Assembly: GCA_020636375.1 (NCBI GenBank)
Contig: JACJXZ010000024.1
Coordinates: 45,876-109,875, forward strand
Length of the DNA: 64,000 nucleotides
Direction: 5' to 3'
Origin: Lewinellaceae bacterium
Lineage (GTDB): Bacteria > Bacteroidota > Bacteroidia > Chitinophagales > Saprospiraceae
The translations under genes were made by a program, and so were the position numbers. The notes under the pieces are model-generated. The model made no database searches and had not been told where the DNA came from. It saw only the letters and a list, made by a program, of their open reading frames with translations. Shown one piece after another: positions 50,828 through 59,505 of the stretch. The first letter of the stretch is position 1. Every line of letters starts with the position of its first letter.

Positions 50828-52348
50828 ATGACTGCTTTACTGGCAACAATCTGTCTGATATTAATTGCGATCATCGTGGTGCAGATCGGGAAAGTTACCG
50901 AGCTGGCCAGTAAGATACGCGGAGAAGAGGAAGTTGAAGAGCAGGCGAACAAACGCCATGGCAATTACTCCATGCTTTTCATGGTGGTTTTCCTGGTGGC
51001 TACTGTCATTTCCGCCTGGTATTACAAGGATAGCATGCTGTGGTACGGCCCTCATGAGTCGGCCTCCGAGCACGGAAGCAGCCTCGACAGCATCTTCAAC
51101 ATCACGCTTTTCTTCACCGGCATCGTCTTTATCATTACTCAGATCCTGCTGTTCTATTTTGCCTGGAAATACCGGGGCCAAAGGGGCAGGAAGGCGCTGT
51201 ACATGCCGCACGACAACCGCCTTGAAGTGGTCTGGACCGTCATTCCGGCGGTGGTGATGACCTTCCTCGTCGTTGGCGGCCTGGACGCCTGGAACGAAGT
51301 GATGGCCGATGTGGACCCGAACGAGGAGTTCATCGAGATCGAAGGCACAGGCTACCAGTTTGCCTGGCACCTGCGCTATCCCGGCGCCGACGGCAAACTG
51401 GGCGCGAGGGACTACAAGCTGGTCTCCGCCACCAACCCCCTGGGGCAGAACTGGACGGACCCCAAGAACGTCGACGATTTCCACCCCAGCGAAATCTACC
51501 TGCCGGTCGGCAAAAAGGTGCGCGTGCGGATCACGGCCCGCGACGTGCTGCACAACTTCTACCTGCCGCACTTCCGGGTCAAGATGGACGCCGTGCCGGG
51601 CATGCCGACGTATTTCGTGTTCACGCCCAAAACGACGACCGAAGAGTACCGCCGGAAACTGGGCGAACTCAACCTGAACGGCGAGCCGAAGTATCCGGAG
51701 TGGCACGAACCGATAGACCCCAACGATCCCGAAAGCCCCAAGAAATATGAAGCCTTCGACTTCGAGCTGGCCTGCGCGGAACTGTGCGGAAAGGGCCACT
51801 ATGCCATGCGCCGGGTAGTTAAGATCGTTTCGGAAGGCGAATACCAGGACTGGCTGAGCAAGCAGCCGTCTTATTACCTGAGCACGATCCGCGGCACGGA
51901 GGACGACCCCAACAAGGACATGCTTTTCGAATCCGAAATCCGGGAGCGGCGCCAGGAGTTCAACGACAAACTGGAAAAGGCAATATCCGCCGAAGACCCG
52001 GCAGCCAAGACCATCGAGCTCAACCACGTGAATTTCGAGACCAATTCGGCGGAGCTGACCAAATTGTCCGCCTATCAACTGGACAACCTGGCCGACGCTT
52101 TGAACAAATACGCCAGTATGTCTATTGAGATCAGCGGGCACACCGACAACACCGGCGAACCGGAGTACAACCAGCAGCTCTCCGAGCAACGCGCTCAGAA
52201 GGTCAAAAGTTACCTGCTGGGCAAAGGCGTCGCAGAAAGCCGCCTGGCGGCAGTTGGCTACGGCGCCACCCGGCCGGTCGCGGACAACAGTACCGAAGAG
52301 GGGCGTGAACAGAACCGCCGGACGGAGTTTCGGATTACGGCTCAATAG
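50828..52348 (+). CDS. coxB: Cytochrome c oxidase subunit II fused to an OmpA-like domain
   Basis: 506 residues. Four hydrophobic helices (about 3-20, 47-66, 87-112, 134-151); the last two are the usual subunit II pair. The cupredoxin domain binds dinuclear CuA: C316-x3-C320-x3-H324-x2-M327 in CAELCGKGHYAMRR, plus the upstream His in VLHNFYLPHF. From about 395 to 506 follows an OmpA/MotB-type peptidoglycan-binding domain: HVNFETNSAELTKLSAYQLD, ISGHTDNTGEPEYNQQLSEQ, RAQKVKSYLLGKGV, GYGATRPVADNSTEEG, QNRRTEFRI. The usual extension of subunit II is a cytochrome c domain; an OmpA end would tie the oxidase to the cell wall (inference). Confidence 0.9.
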   Translation: MTALLATICLILIAIIVVQIGKVTELASKIRGEEEVEEQANKRHGNYSMLFMVVFLVATVISAWYYKDSMLWYGPHESASEHGSSLDSIFNITLFFTGIVFIITQILLFYFAWKYRGQRGRKALYMPHDNRLEVVWTVIPAVVMTFLVVGGLDAWNEVMADVDPNEEFIEIEGTGYQFAWHLRYPGADGKLGARDYKLVSATNPLGQNWTDPKNVDDFHPSEIYLPVGKKVRVRITARDVLHNFYLPHFRVKMDAVPGMPTYFVFTPKTTTEEYRRKLGELNLNGEPKYPEWHEPIDPNDPESPKKYEAFDFELACAELCGKGHYAMRRVVKIVSEGEYQDWLSKQPSYYLSTIRGTEDDPNKDMLFESEIRERRQEFNDKLEKAISAEDPAAKTIELNHVNFETNSAELTKLSAYQLDNLADALNKYASMSIEISGHTDNTGEPEYNQQLSEQRAQKVKSYLLGKGVAESRLAAVGYGATRPVADNSTEEGREQNRRTEFRITAQ

Positions 52349-52385
52349 GAATGAGTGAAGGAGTGAATGAATGAAGGAGTGAATA
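52349..52385. repeat. GAATGAGTGAAGGAGTG array before coxA
   Basis: Imperfect GAATGAGT/GAAGGAGT repeats between coxB and coxA; the same motif in longer form follows coxA at 54310-54358. Confidence 0.6.
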
Positions 52386-52452
52386 TTCACTAATTCAGTC
52401 CATTTTTAGAAACCGATATATCTTTACGGATAATACATAAATTTTTCAGCAG

Positions 52453-54306
52453 ATGGCTAATGTAGAAACCAAACCGGTAATACACGAAGAAGACCTCTTA
52501 ATTGAGGAATACGGGTACGACGATCATTTTCACGAACACCATCATGGCGACAAATATCAGTCGAATTTCATCACGACCTATATTTTCAGCCAGGACCACA
52601 AGATGATTGCCAAGCAGTTCCTGATCACGGGCATGTTCTGGGCGATCATCGGGGCTGCTATGTCGCTGGTCTTCCGCCTTCAGTTGGGGTTCCCGGAAGA
52701 GAACATGGCCTGGATCAAGCCGTTGCTCGGCAAGTGGATCACGGTCAATGAGGCGGGCGTCGGCTCGCTGGCACCGGAGTTCTATTACGCGCTGGTGACG
52801 ATGCACGGCACCATCCTCGTTTTCTTTGTACTGACCGCCGGCCTGAGCGGCACCTTCTCCAACCTGCTCATACCCCTGCAGGTCGGTGCCCGGGACATGG
52901 CCTCGCCCTTCCTGAACATGCTCTCCTACTGGTTCTTCTTCCTGTCCGGTACGATCATGTTCCTGTCGCTGTTCCTCAACACCGGGCCTTTTGCCGGCGG
53001 ATGGACAGCCTACCCCCCGCTTAGCGCCCTGCCGCAGGCATCGAGCGGCTCGGGGGCAGGGATGACCATGTGGCTGGTGAGCCTCGTGTTCTTCGTGGTC
53101 TCCGTCCTGCTCGGAGGGATCAACTATATTACGACAGTCCTCAACCTGCGTACGAAAGGGATGACCATGTGGCGCATGCCGCTGACGATCTGGGCGTTTT
53201 TCGTGACGGCCATCCTCGGCCTGCTGTCCTTTCCGGTGCTGGTTTCCGCCTTCCTGCTGGTCATGTTCGACCGCGGGCTGGGCACCAGCTTCTTCCTGAG
53301 TGAAATTTTCATCGGCGGGCAGGCGCTCGACCACGTGGGCGGCAGTCCGGTCCTATACCAGCACCTGTTCTGGTTCCTGGGCCACCCGGAGGTTTATATC
53401 ATCATCCTGCCGGCGATGGGGCTGGTCTCGGAGGTGCTTTCCGTACACTCCCGCAAGCCGATCTTCGGCTACAAGGCGATGGTGTATTCCATCCTGGCCA
53501 TCGGCTTTCTGTCCTTCATCGTATGGGCGCACCACATGTTTATGTCCGGGGTGAATCCTTTCATTTCGAACTTCTTCGTGATCTTCACCCTGATCATCGC
53601 TGTGCCCTCGGCAGTAAAAGTCTTTAACTGGATCGCCACCCTCTACGGAGGCAATATCCGGTTTACGGCGGCGAGCCTCTTTGCCATCGGCTTCGTTTCC
53701 ATGTTTATTTCCGGCGGCCTGACCGGTATCTTCCTGGGCAACTCCGCCATCGACATACAGCTGCACGACACCTATTTCGTCGTGGCCCACTTCCACATCG
53801 TGATGGGGGTTGCCGCCTTCTTCGGCATGTTCGCCGGTATCTATAACTGGTATCCGAAGATGTTCAGCCGGTTTATGAACGAGACGCTGGGCAAAATCCA
53901 CTTCTGGGGCACCATCATCGGCGCTTACGCCGTATTCTGGCCGATGCACTACCTGGGCATGGCCGGCGTTCCGCGCCGCTACTACCGCTTCGACAGCTTC
54001 GCCGCCTTCGGCCAGTTCGACGCGATGAACCAGTTCATCACCATAGCCGCCATCGTTACCTTCGGCTTCCAGATCCTGTTTGTGATCAACTTCTTCTACA
54101 GCATCTGGAAAGGCAAGAAGATGACTACCCGCAACCCCTGGGGCGCGACTACGCTGGAGTGGACCACGCCGATCAACCCCGGCCACGGCAACTGGCCGGG
54201 CAAACTGCCGACCGTCCAGCGCTGGGCGTACGACTACGGCAAGGATGGCAAGGAGTTCATCCCGCAAATCCAGCCGCTGGGCAAGGATGAGAAGGAGGGG
54301 CATTGA
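52453..54306 (+). CDS. coxA: Cytochrome c oxidase subunit I
   Basis: 617 residues, twelve helices plus extensions. Binds heme a and the heme a3-CuB centre: HGTILVFF (heme a His), GHPEVYIIILPAMG (CuB His and the His-Tyr crosslink), VWAHHMFMSG (CuB His pair), and HDTYFVVAHFHIVMG (heme a3 and heme a His). Reduces oxygen to water and pumps protons. The N-terminal 45 residues hold a His/Asp-rich stretch (YGYDDHFHEHHHGDKY), perhaps metal-binding. Fits the A-type oxidase family (YIIILP tyrosine present). Confidence 0.97.
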   Translation: MANVETKPVIHEEDLLIEEYGYDDHFHEHHHGDKYQSNFITTYIFSQDHKMIAKQFLITGMFWAIIGAAMSLVFRLQLGFPEENMAWIKPLLGKWITVNEAGVGSLAPEFYYALVTMHGTILVFFVLTAGLSGTFSNLLIPLQVGARDMASPFLNMLSYWFFFLSGTIMFLSLFLNTGPFAGGWTAYPPLSALPQASSGSGAGMTMWLVSLVFFVVSVLLGGINYITTVLNLRTKGMTMWRMPLTIWAFFVTAILGLLSFPVLVSAFLLVMFDRGLGTSFFLSEIFIGGQALDHVGGSPVLYQHLFWFLGHPEVYIIILPAMGLVSEVLSVHSRKPIFGYKAMVYSILAIGFLSFIVWAHHMFMSGVNPFISNFFVIFTLIIAVPSAVKVFNWIATLYGGNIRFTAASLFAIGFVSMFISGGLTGIFLGNSAIDIQLHDTYFVVAHFHIVMGVAAFFGMFAGIYNWYPKMFSRFMNETLGKIHFWGTIIGAYAVFWPMHYLGMAGVPRRYYRFDSFAAFGQFDAMNQFITIAAIVTFGFQILFVINFFYSIWKGKKMTTRNPWGATTLEWTTPINPGHGNWPGKLPTVQRWAYDYGKDGKEFIPQIQPLGKDEKEGH

Positions 54307-54309
54307 GAG

Positions 54310-54358
54310 GGAATGAATGAGTGAATGAGTGAATGAGTGAATGAGTGAGTGAATGAAT
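54310..54358. repeat. GAATGAGT tandem array after coxA
   Basis: About six copies of GAATGAGT lie between coxA and ctaB. Confidence 0.7.
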
Positions 54359-54381
54359 TAAAATAACAGACAAAAGGGAAA

Positions 54382-55281
54382 GTGCAGACGAAAGTAATTG
54401 AACGCGGAGTGGCGAGCCTGGCCTGGCAGAAGGTTCAGGATTACAAAATGCTGGTCAAGTTCAGGTTGACGATGACGGTGGTGTTTTCCTCCGTGATGGC
54501 TTTCCTGATCGCCCTGTCCGGCCCGGTCAACTGGCTGGCGGTCCTCATCCTGGCTTCCGGTGGCTTTCTGGTGACCGGCGCGGCCAACGCGCTGAACCAG
54601 GTGCTGGAGCGGGACTACGACAAGCTGATGAAGCGCACGGCAGGCCGGCCGCTGGCTGCCGGGCGGATGAGCACTTCGGAGGCGGTAATGGCGGCGGGCT
54701 TCATGAGCCTTTTCGGCATCACCTTGCTGGCGCTTTTCAATCCATGGGCGGCCTTTCTGGGCACCCTGGCGCTGGTAGCCTACGCCTTCCTCTACACGCC
54801 GATGAAGCGGATCAGCCCGTCGGCGGTGGCGGTTGGGGCGGTGCCGGGCGCTTTGCCGACCCTCATCGGGTGTGTGGCAGCGCAGGGGGAAATTACGTTT
54901 CTGGGGCTGAGCCTCTTTGCGTTGCAGTTCCTCTGGCAGTTTCCCCACTTCTGGTCTATCGGCTGGCTAGGCCATGAGGATTATGCCCATGCCGGATACA
55001 AGCTGATGCCGGTCACTTCCAGCGGAGCATGCGACCGCCGGATCGGCCTGCAGGCTTTCCTGTACGCCATCTTTCTGGTGCCGGTGAGCCTCATTCCCTA
55101 TACCCTGGGCGTGAGCGGCTGGATATCGGCAGTGGTAGTCGGGGCCCTGGGCCTGGGATACGCCTGGTTTGGCTGGAAATTTTTCAAGGCCGGCAGCCGG
55201 AAGGCAGCGTTGCAGCTGATGTTCTTTTCGTTTGCCTATATTCCGGTTGCGCTGGTGGCTTTTTTTGCAGATAAAATTTAG
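54382..55281 (+). CDS. ctaB: Protoheme IX farnesyltransferase (heme O synthase)
   Basis: 299 residues from a GTG codon; no ATG fits upstream. Attaches a farnesyl group to heme B for the heme A of the oxidase. UbiA-type motifs: NALNQVLERDYDKLMKRTAG (N-x3-D-x2-D-like), then YTPMKRISPSAV, QFLWQFPHFW and GYKLMPVTSSGACDRR. About nine membrane helices. Needed by the neighbouring oxidase genes; heme A synthase (ctaA) is not in this window. Confidence 0.93.
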   Translation: MQTKVIERGVASLAWQKVQDYKMLVKFRLTMTVVFSSVMAFLIALSGPVNWLAVLILASGGFLVTGAANALNQVLERDYDKLMKRTAGRPLAAGRMSTSEAVMAAGFMSLFGITLLALFNPWAAFLGTLALVAYAFLYTPMKRISPSAVAVGAVPGALPTLIGCVAAQGEITFLGLSLFALQFLWQFPHFWSIGWLGHEDYAHAGYKLMPVTSSGACDRRIGLQAFLYAIFLVPVSLIPYTLGVSGWISAVVVGALGLGYAWFGWKFFKAGSRKAALQLMFFSFAYIPVALVAFFADKI

Positions 55282-55409
55282 GTGTTATGGTTTTTCGGTA
55301 TTATGGCCAGAGGGTTTGCCGGGACTGGCGGCGGCCCCGCATCCGGCTAACCGCAATACCGAAACACCAAAAAACCGAAACACCACAAAACCGCAATACC
55401 AAAATATTT

Positions 55410-55988
55410 ATGAACGCGACAGTGGCGAGAACGGATTACAGAAGAAGCAAGATACACCCCAAGAAGTTTGCGCTCCTGGTGGCCTGCGCCAGCATGATGA
55501 TGATGTTTGCCGCTTTCACCAGCGCCTACATCGTCCGCCAGGCGGCGGGCAACTGGCTGGAGTTTCGGATGCCGGACCTGTTCTACTTCAGCACCGGCGT
55601 GATCCTGCTGAGCAGCCTGAGCCTGCATTCTTCTTACCTGGCCTTCAAGCGCGGCAATACCCGCGTGTACCGGCTTTTGTTGTCAGCTACCCTCGTTTTG
55701 GGGCTGGCATTTGTGGTGTTGCAGTATCAGGGCTGGCAGGCCCTGGCGGACATCGGGGTGGAACTGACCACCAATCCTTCGGGGTCTTTCGTGTACGTGA
55801 TCTCGGGAGTGCACGCCGCACACGTCCTGGGCGGCATCGCTGCCCTGATCCTGGCGATGCTGCACGCTTTCCTGCTGCATCATCGCGTGACGCCCGCCCG
55901 GAAATTGCGGTTTGAGCTGACGCTCATCTACTGGCATTTCGTCGATTTCCTGTGGGTGTACCTTTTATTGTTTTTTACGCTTCAATGA
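55410..55988 (+). CDS. Cytochrome c oxidase subunit III-like protein (short form)
   Basis: 192 residues from MNATVARTDYRRSKIHPKKF, five helices, missing the first two of canonical subunit III. Typical segments: 'LVACASMMMMFAAFTSAYIVRQ', HSSYLAFKRGNTR, ISGVHAAHVLGGIAALIL and LTLIYWHFVDFLWVYLLLFF. Upstream codons in frame (55287-55409) come from a run of CCGAAACACC-like repeats and are not part of the gene. A second subunit III gene follows, a common duplication in Bacteroidota. Confidence 0.88.
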   Translation: MNATVARTDYRRSKIHPKKFALLVACASMMMMFAAFTSAYIVRQAAGNWLEFRMPDLFYFSTGVILLSSLSLHSSYLAFKRGNTRVYRLLLSATLVLGLAFVVLQYQGWQALADIGVELTTNPSGSFVYVISGVHAAHVLGGIAALILAMLHAFLLHHRVTPARKLRFELTLIYWHFVDFLWVYLLLFFTLQ

Positions 55989-56026
55989 TAAACATAAACG
56001 ACTGATAACCAAACAAAAGATAACTG

Positions 56027-56959
56027 ATGGCGACGTCTGATACTGTTTTGGAACAACAAGATGTGCAGAGCCAGAGCGACTGGTCTGGTGGCAAACCTGC
56101 TTTCAAGGCGAGCTACGGCAAGCTGATGATGTGGTATTTTCTCCTGTCGGATGCGTTCACCTTTGCCGGTTTCCTGATCGCCTACGGCGCGCTGCGCTTC
56201 AGCAGCCCCACCTGGCCGGTGCCGGACTTTGTATTCTCCACGGCGCCTTTCGGCGTCCACCATGCCCCGCTGATCTTCGTGACCATCATGTCCTTCCTCC
56301 TGATCGTGAGTTCGGTGACGATGGTGCGCGCGGTGCAGGAAGGCCATAAGGAAAACAAGAACGGCGTGGTCTTCTGGATGCTGATGACCATCCTGGGCGG
56401 CGCCGGCTTCCTCAGCTGCCAGGCCTGGGAATGGACGAACCTGATCGGCTCGGAGCATATGTCCGTAACCACCAACCCCTTCGGCACCTATACGGAGGGG
56501 GGAGTCTACCTCACGCCGGAAGGCGAAGAGTCAGACGAGGTCTTCGAGTCCGGCGAGAGCTACCTCATCCACAAAGCCCACGAAGGAGCGGAAGGGCACG
56601 GTGATGGGGAGCATGCCGAGCTGGATTACAGCCCCGGTGACCACCCTGGTTACTTCGTGGACGAGCGCGGCTTCATCCACCGCAAATTCAAGGTGACGGA
56701 AGGCCCGGACGCCGGCATGATCAAAATGGAGCAGTTCGGCCCCAGAGCCTTTGGCGCCCTGTTCTTCTTCATTACCGGATTTCACGGGTTCCACGTATTT
56801 TCCGGCGTGGTGTTCCTCTTCATCATCATGATCAACGCTGCCAGCGGCCTGTACATGAGGAGGCGGAACGGCCACGAAATGGTGGAAAAGATGGGCCTGT
56901 ACTGGCACTTCGTAGACCTGGTGTGGGTATTCGTATTCCTGGTGTTCTACCTGCTCTAG
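56027..56959 (+). CDS. coxC: Cytochrome c oxidase subunit III
   Basis: 310 residues. Membrane helices at about 28-50, 75-97, 105-128, 245-270 and 285-308, with WHFVDLVWVFVFLVFYLL at the end, the subunit III ending. A long extramembrane insertion between helices (about 135-235) is rich in Glu, Asp, Gly and His (EGEESDEVFESGESYLIHKA, HEGAEGHGDGEHAELDYSPG), beyond what standard subunit III has. It stabilises subunit I; the insert may face the periplasm and bind metal or protein (inference). Confidence 0.9.
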   Translation: MATSDTVLEQQDVQSQSDWSGGKPAFKASYGKLMMWYFLLSDAFTFAGFLIAYGALRFSSPTWPVPDFVFSTAPFGVHHAPLIFVTIMSFLLIVSSVTMVRAVQEGHKENKNGVVFWMLMTILGGAGFLSCQAWEWTNLIGSEHMSVTTNPFGTYTEGGVYLTPEGEESDEVFESGESYLIHKAHEGAEGHGDGEHAELDYSPGDHPGYFVDERGFIHRKFKVTEGPDAGMIKMEQFGPRAFGALFFFITGFHGFHVFSGVVFLFIIMINAASGLYMRRRNGHEMVEKMGLYWHFVDLVWVFVFLVFYLL

Positions 56960-56995
56960 TATCCAATTCTGAAACAAAGAAAAACAGCTGAATAA

Positions 56996-57436
56996 ATGGG
57001 ACATTTAAGTTACGAAGAAGCCAAGAAAGTTGTCTATAAAGGGCTCATTTTGCTGGCGGCAGTCACATTGGTTGAAGTATTCTTCTCCCTGCTGGCCAAG
57101 GGCCACGTCATACACGAACTCAAATACATCACCTGGCTGCACTACCTCATCGGGCTGATGCTGATCGGCCTCTCTCTGTACAAGGCCTACTTCATCATCT
57201 ACGAATTCATGCACATGCGCTATGAGGTGAAGGGCCTGGCTATGAGCGTGCTGCTGCCCACCGTGCTCCTGATCTGGGCAGTCATCGCCTTCTTCCAGGA
57301 AGGAAACTCCTGGAAGAGCCGCCGCCAGCAAATCCAGGAAAAGAATATGGAAGAAGTGGAGGAAGGGCAGCTGCAAAAGCAGGAGAGCATGTTGCTGGAA
57401 GATACCTATATCCTGAAACTGGAAGACGTGATCTGA
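56996..57436 (+). CDS. coxD: Cytochrome c oxidase subunit IV (prokaryotic type)
   Basis: 146 residues; three membrane helices (VYKGLILLAAVTLVEVFFSL, ITWLHYLIGLMLIGLSLYKA, LAMSVLLPTVLLIWAVIAFF) and a highly charged coiled-coil tail (SRRQQIQEKNMEEVEEGQL). Fits COX4_pro. Small assembly or stabilising subunit. It ends the main operon; a strong terminator follows. Confidence 0.9.
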   Translation: MGHLSYEEAKKVVYKGLILLAAVTLVEVFFSLLAKGHVIHELKYITWLHYLIGLMLIGLSLYKAYFIIYEFMHMRYEVKGLAMSVLLPTVLLIWAVIAFFQEGNSWKSRRQQIQEKNMEEVEEGQLQKQESMLLEDTYILKLEDVI

Positions 57437-57452
57437 ACGCGTCTTTTTTGAT

Positions 57453-57503
57453 AAAAAAAAACAGGAGCCAGCCCGGAGCGTGCGGGGGGCTCCTGTTTTT
57501 TTT
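57453..57503. terminator. Rho-independent terminator after the oxidase operon
   Basis: AACAGGAGCC at about 57460-57469 pairs with GGCTCCTGTT at 57488-57497, preceded by an A-run and followed by eight T, so it can work in both directions. The Sco-like gene downstream therefore needs its own promoter. Confidence 0.85.
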
Positions 57504-57700
57504 ACGAGGAAAAACCTTTTGGGGATTTGCTGTTCTTTGTGTTTTCGTGGCGCCAAACCCGGAGGCGCAATTATCTGACATTCTTCCGACAACAATCCCT
57601 CAGGCGGTGTGTTTCCATTTTGGTTGACAGGATGGAGAGGACAATCGCGTTTCCCTTGCAGAAATTTTTCGAATAAAGTCAAATGAAAGAACGATAAAAT

Positions 57701-57824
57701 GTAACTATTTACCACATAGGTCACATCAGGCAGTTCACATAGGCCACAGTAGCCGCCGCCTATGTGCTCTACTGTGAAAACGCTATGTGTCCTATGTGGT
57801 TAAACAAAAGACCTAAACAGTTAC
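57701..57824. mobile_element. GTAACTATTTA-family element with 8-bp target duplication at a start codon
   Basis: GTAACTATTTA at 57701 and TAAACAGTTAC ending 57824 are inverted ends; inside, CCACATAGG and CCTATGTGG pair. GATAAAAT is duplicated on both sides (57693-57700 and 57825-57832). The right copy includes AT of the ATG start codon of the next gene, so insertion replaced its leader completely. Confidence 0.85.
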
Positions 57825-57830
57825 GATAAA

Positions 57831-58490
57831 ATGGCAAAAACCAAGATCATCGGGCAGATGGGCCTCCTGCAGTTGGCGGGAGTGGTCCTGTTGCTCGTCA
57901 TCTTTCCGCTGGGGTCGTGGTACTACCTGCGCACCGGCCTGGATTACCGCCTGCAGGCTATGCAGGAACTGAAGGACTACGGCAAAATGCCGGCTTTTGC
58001 GCTGGCCAACTACAACGACAGCCTCGTCACCGCCGAACGCTTCGCAGAAGGCCTGGTGGTGGGCTATTTCTTTTCCGAACCCCACGAAAACCTCTACGCC
58101 GGCGAGCTGGCCAGGCTGCACGATCAGTTCGACGAGCGGGATGATATCTTCTTCCTCGCCTTTGCGGCCGATACTTCCGAAGCTGCCCGGAACCGCCTGG
58201 AGCAGTTCGCTTCCGCCAACGGCCTGCTGGACGAGGAGCAAAACTATTACCTGCGGGGAACTCCGGAAGAGATCGCAAGCCTGGCTGAAGGTTGCGCTCT
58301 GCCTTTTGGAGAAAAGGGCATGAGCCTTTCCGACAACAGCCTGCTCTTCTTTGCCGACAGCCTCATGGTGCGCGGGTTTTACGACATGCGGGAAGGAGAG
58401 AGCCTGAAGCGGCTGGTGAAACACATTACGCTGAATATACCGCCTAAGAAAGACAAGGAGTTGCGGTTCGAACGCGAGGTGGAAAAATAG
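57831..58490 (+). CDS. Sco-like thioredoxin-fold protein lacking the copper ligands
   Basis: 219 residues; one N-terminal membrane helix (GLLQLAGVVLLLVIFPLGSW), then a thioredoxin-like fold: MPAFALANYNDSLVTAERFA, GLVVGYFFSEPHENLYAGEL, DDIFFLAFAADTSEAARNRL, LLFFADSLMVRGFYDMREGE. This matches SCO1/SenC order (F.L.N..G..V, then VV.FFF), but the CxxxC that binds copper is EPHEN here, and the DHS histidine region reads SDNS. Only one Cys is in the mature protein. Its position after the oxidase genes supports an assembly role that cannot be classical copper transfer. Family assignment moderate. Confidence 0.65.
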   Translation: MAKTKIIGQMGLLQLAGVVLLLVIFPLGSWYYLRTGLDYRLQAMQELKDYGKMPAFALANYNDSLVTAERFAEGLVVGYFFSEPHENLYAGELARLHDQFDERDDIFFLAFAADTSEAARNRLEQFASANGLLDEEQNYYLRGTPEEIASLAEGCALPFGEKGMSLSDNSLLFFADSLMVRGFYDMREGESLKRLVKHITLNIPPKKDKELRFEREVEK

Positions 58491-58716
58491 ACAGGATTAA
58501 CGAGATAGACAGGATTAACGAGGTAGACAGGATTAACAAGATTGACAGGATTAACGAGGTAGACAGGATTAACAAGATTGACAGGATTAACGAGGTAGAC
58601 AGGATTAACAAGATAGACAGGATTAACGAGGTAGACAGGATTAACGAGGTAGACAGGATTAACAAGATAGACAGGATTAACGAGGTAGACAGGATTAACA
58701 AGATTGACAGGATTCC
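58488..58716. repeat. 18-bp minisatellite, TAGACAGGATTAACGAGG
   Basis: About 12 copies of TAGACAGGATTAACGAGG and its variant TTGACAGGATTAACAAGA begin at the stop codon of the Sco-like gene. No recombinase target is known to me. The hydrophobic frame on the minus strand is a by-product. Confidence 0.9.
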
Positions 58717-58799
58717 GCAGCCTGACGCGGCTGATTCCCTCCTCGGGGGGATAGACATCTCCCCGGAGAAATTTTTATAATAATCACGGCAACGTACTT

Positions 58800-59378
58800 A
58801 TGGAGCGAAACATTCAATTGGCCAAACAGATGAACACTGCCGCCTGGGTGGTCACCGGCGCCGTCCTTTTGCTGGTGGGCCTGATGCGGCGCGTTAAAAT
58901 TCCCATTCCGGAAGGCTGGGACTTCAGCTTCCTGCCGCCTTTTCACGCTACCCTCAACGCGCTGACGGCCGTCGTGTTGCTGGCGGCTTTCTATTTCATC
59001 AGGCAGAAAAATATCCAGGCGCACCGGCGCAGCATCTACGTGGCGATGGGGCTGTCCGTGCTTTTCCTGCTGTCGTATGTGGCCTATCACTTCACTACTC
59101 CGGAGACCATCTTCGGGGATGCCAACCACGACGGCAGCCTGAGCCCGGAAGAGCTGGCGGCGGTGGGCAGCGCCCGCACCTGGTATCTCGTGCTATTGCT
59201 GAGCCATATCGTCCTGGCGGCATTGATCCTGCCCTTTATTCTTTTTACCTTTATACGCGCATATACCGGCCAGGTGGAGCGCCACCGCAAAATGGCCCGA
59301 TGGGTATTCCCCGTCTGGCTGTACGTGGCCCTTACCGGGCCGATAGCGTATTATATGCTGATGCCGTATTATCCTTAG
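58800..59378 (+). CDS. DUF420 membrane protein with an EF-hand loop
   Basis: 192 residues, five helices. DUF420 layout: PFHATLNALTAVVLLAAFYF, NIQAHRRSIYVAMGLSVLFL, LLLSHIVLAALILPFILFTF, 'VERHRKMARWVFPVWLYVALTGPIAYYMLMPYY', including the conserved His residues of the family that acts in caa3 oxidase assembly (CtaM-type). Between helices there is D107-x-N109-x-D111-G-S113-L-x3-E118, a complete EF-hand calcium loop (GDANHDGSLSPEEL). I know no DUF420 protein described with one. Calcium binding is inferred from the motif. Confidence 0.88.
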   Translation: MERNIQLAKQMNTAAWVVTGAVLLLVGLMRRVKIPIPEGWDFSFLPPFHATLNALTAVVLLAAFYFIRQKNIQAHRRSIYVAMGLSVLFLLSYVAYHFTTPETIFGDANHDGSLSPEELAAVGSARTWYLVLLLSHIVLAALILPFILFTFIRAYTGQVERHRKMARWVFPVWLYVALTGPIAYYMLMPYYP

Positions 59379-59386
59379 TAGTGATT

Positions 59387-59505
59387 AAAAAACAACTTCA
59401 CTGTTTGAGATCCGTCGTTGTAGCTCGTTTATCAGCCTAACCCCGCGACAATCCTACGTGGCTGATTCACTTCACTACAACGACGGATCGTGAAGTTATT
59501 TTTTA
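59387..59505. repeat. Palindrome after the DUF420 gene
   Basis: GATCCGTCGTTGTAG (59409-59423) pairs with CTACAACGACGGATC (59475-59489); outer arms TTAAAAAACAACTTCA and TGAAGTTATTTTTTAA pair too. Same outer word as 48297-48412. Confidence 0.75.

Noticed and set aside
58444..58758. Minus-strand frame of alternating Ile/Leu/Ser repeats (LILSILLILST)
   Set aside because: A by-product of the 18-bp minisatellite; the hydrophobic repeat looks like a membrane protein but has no independent support.
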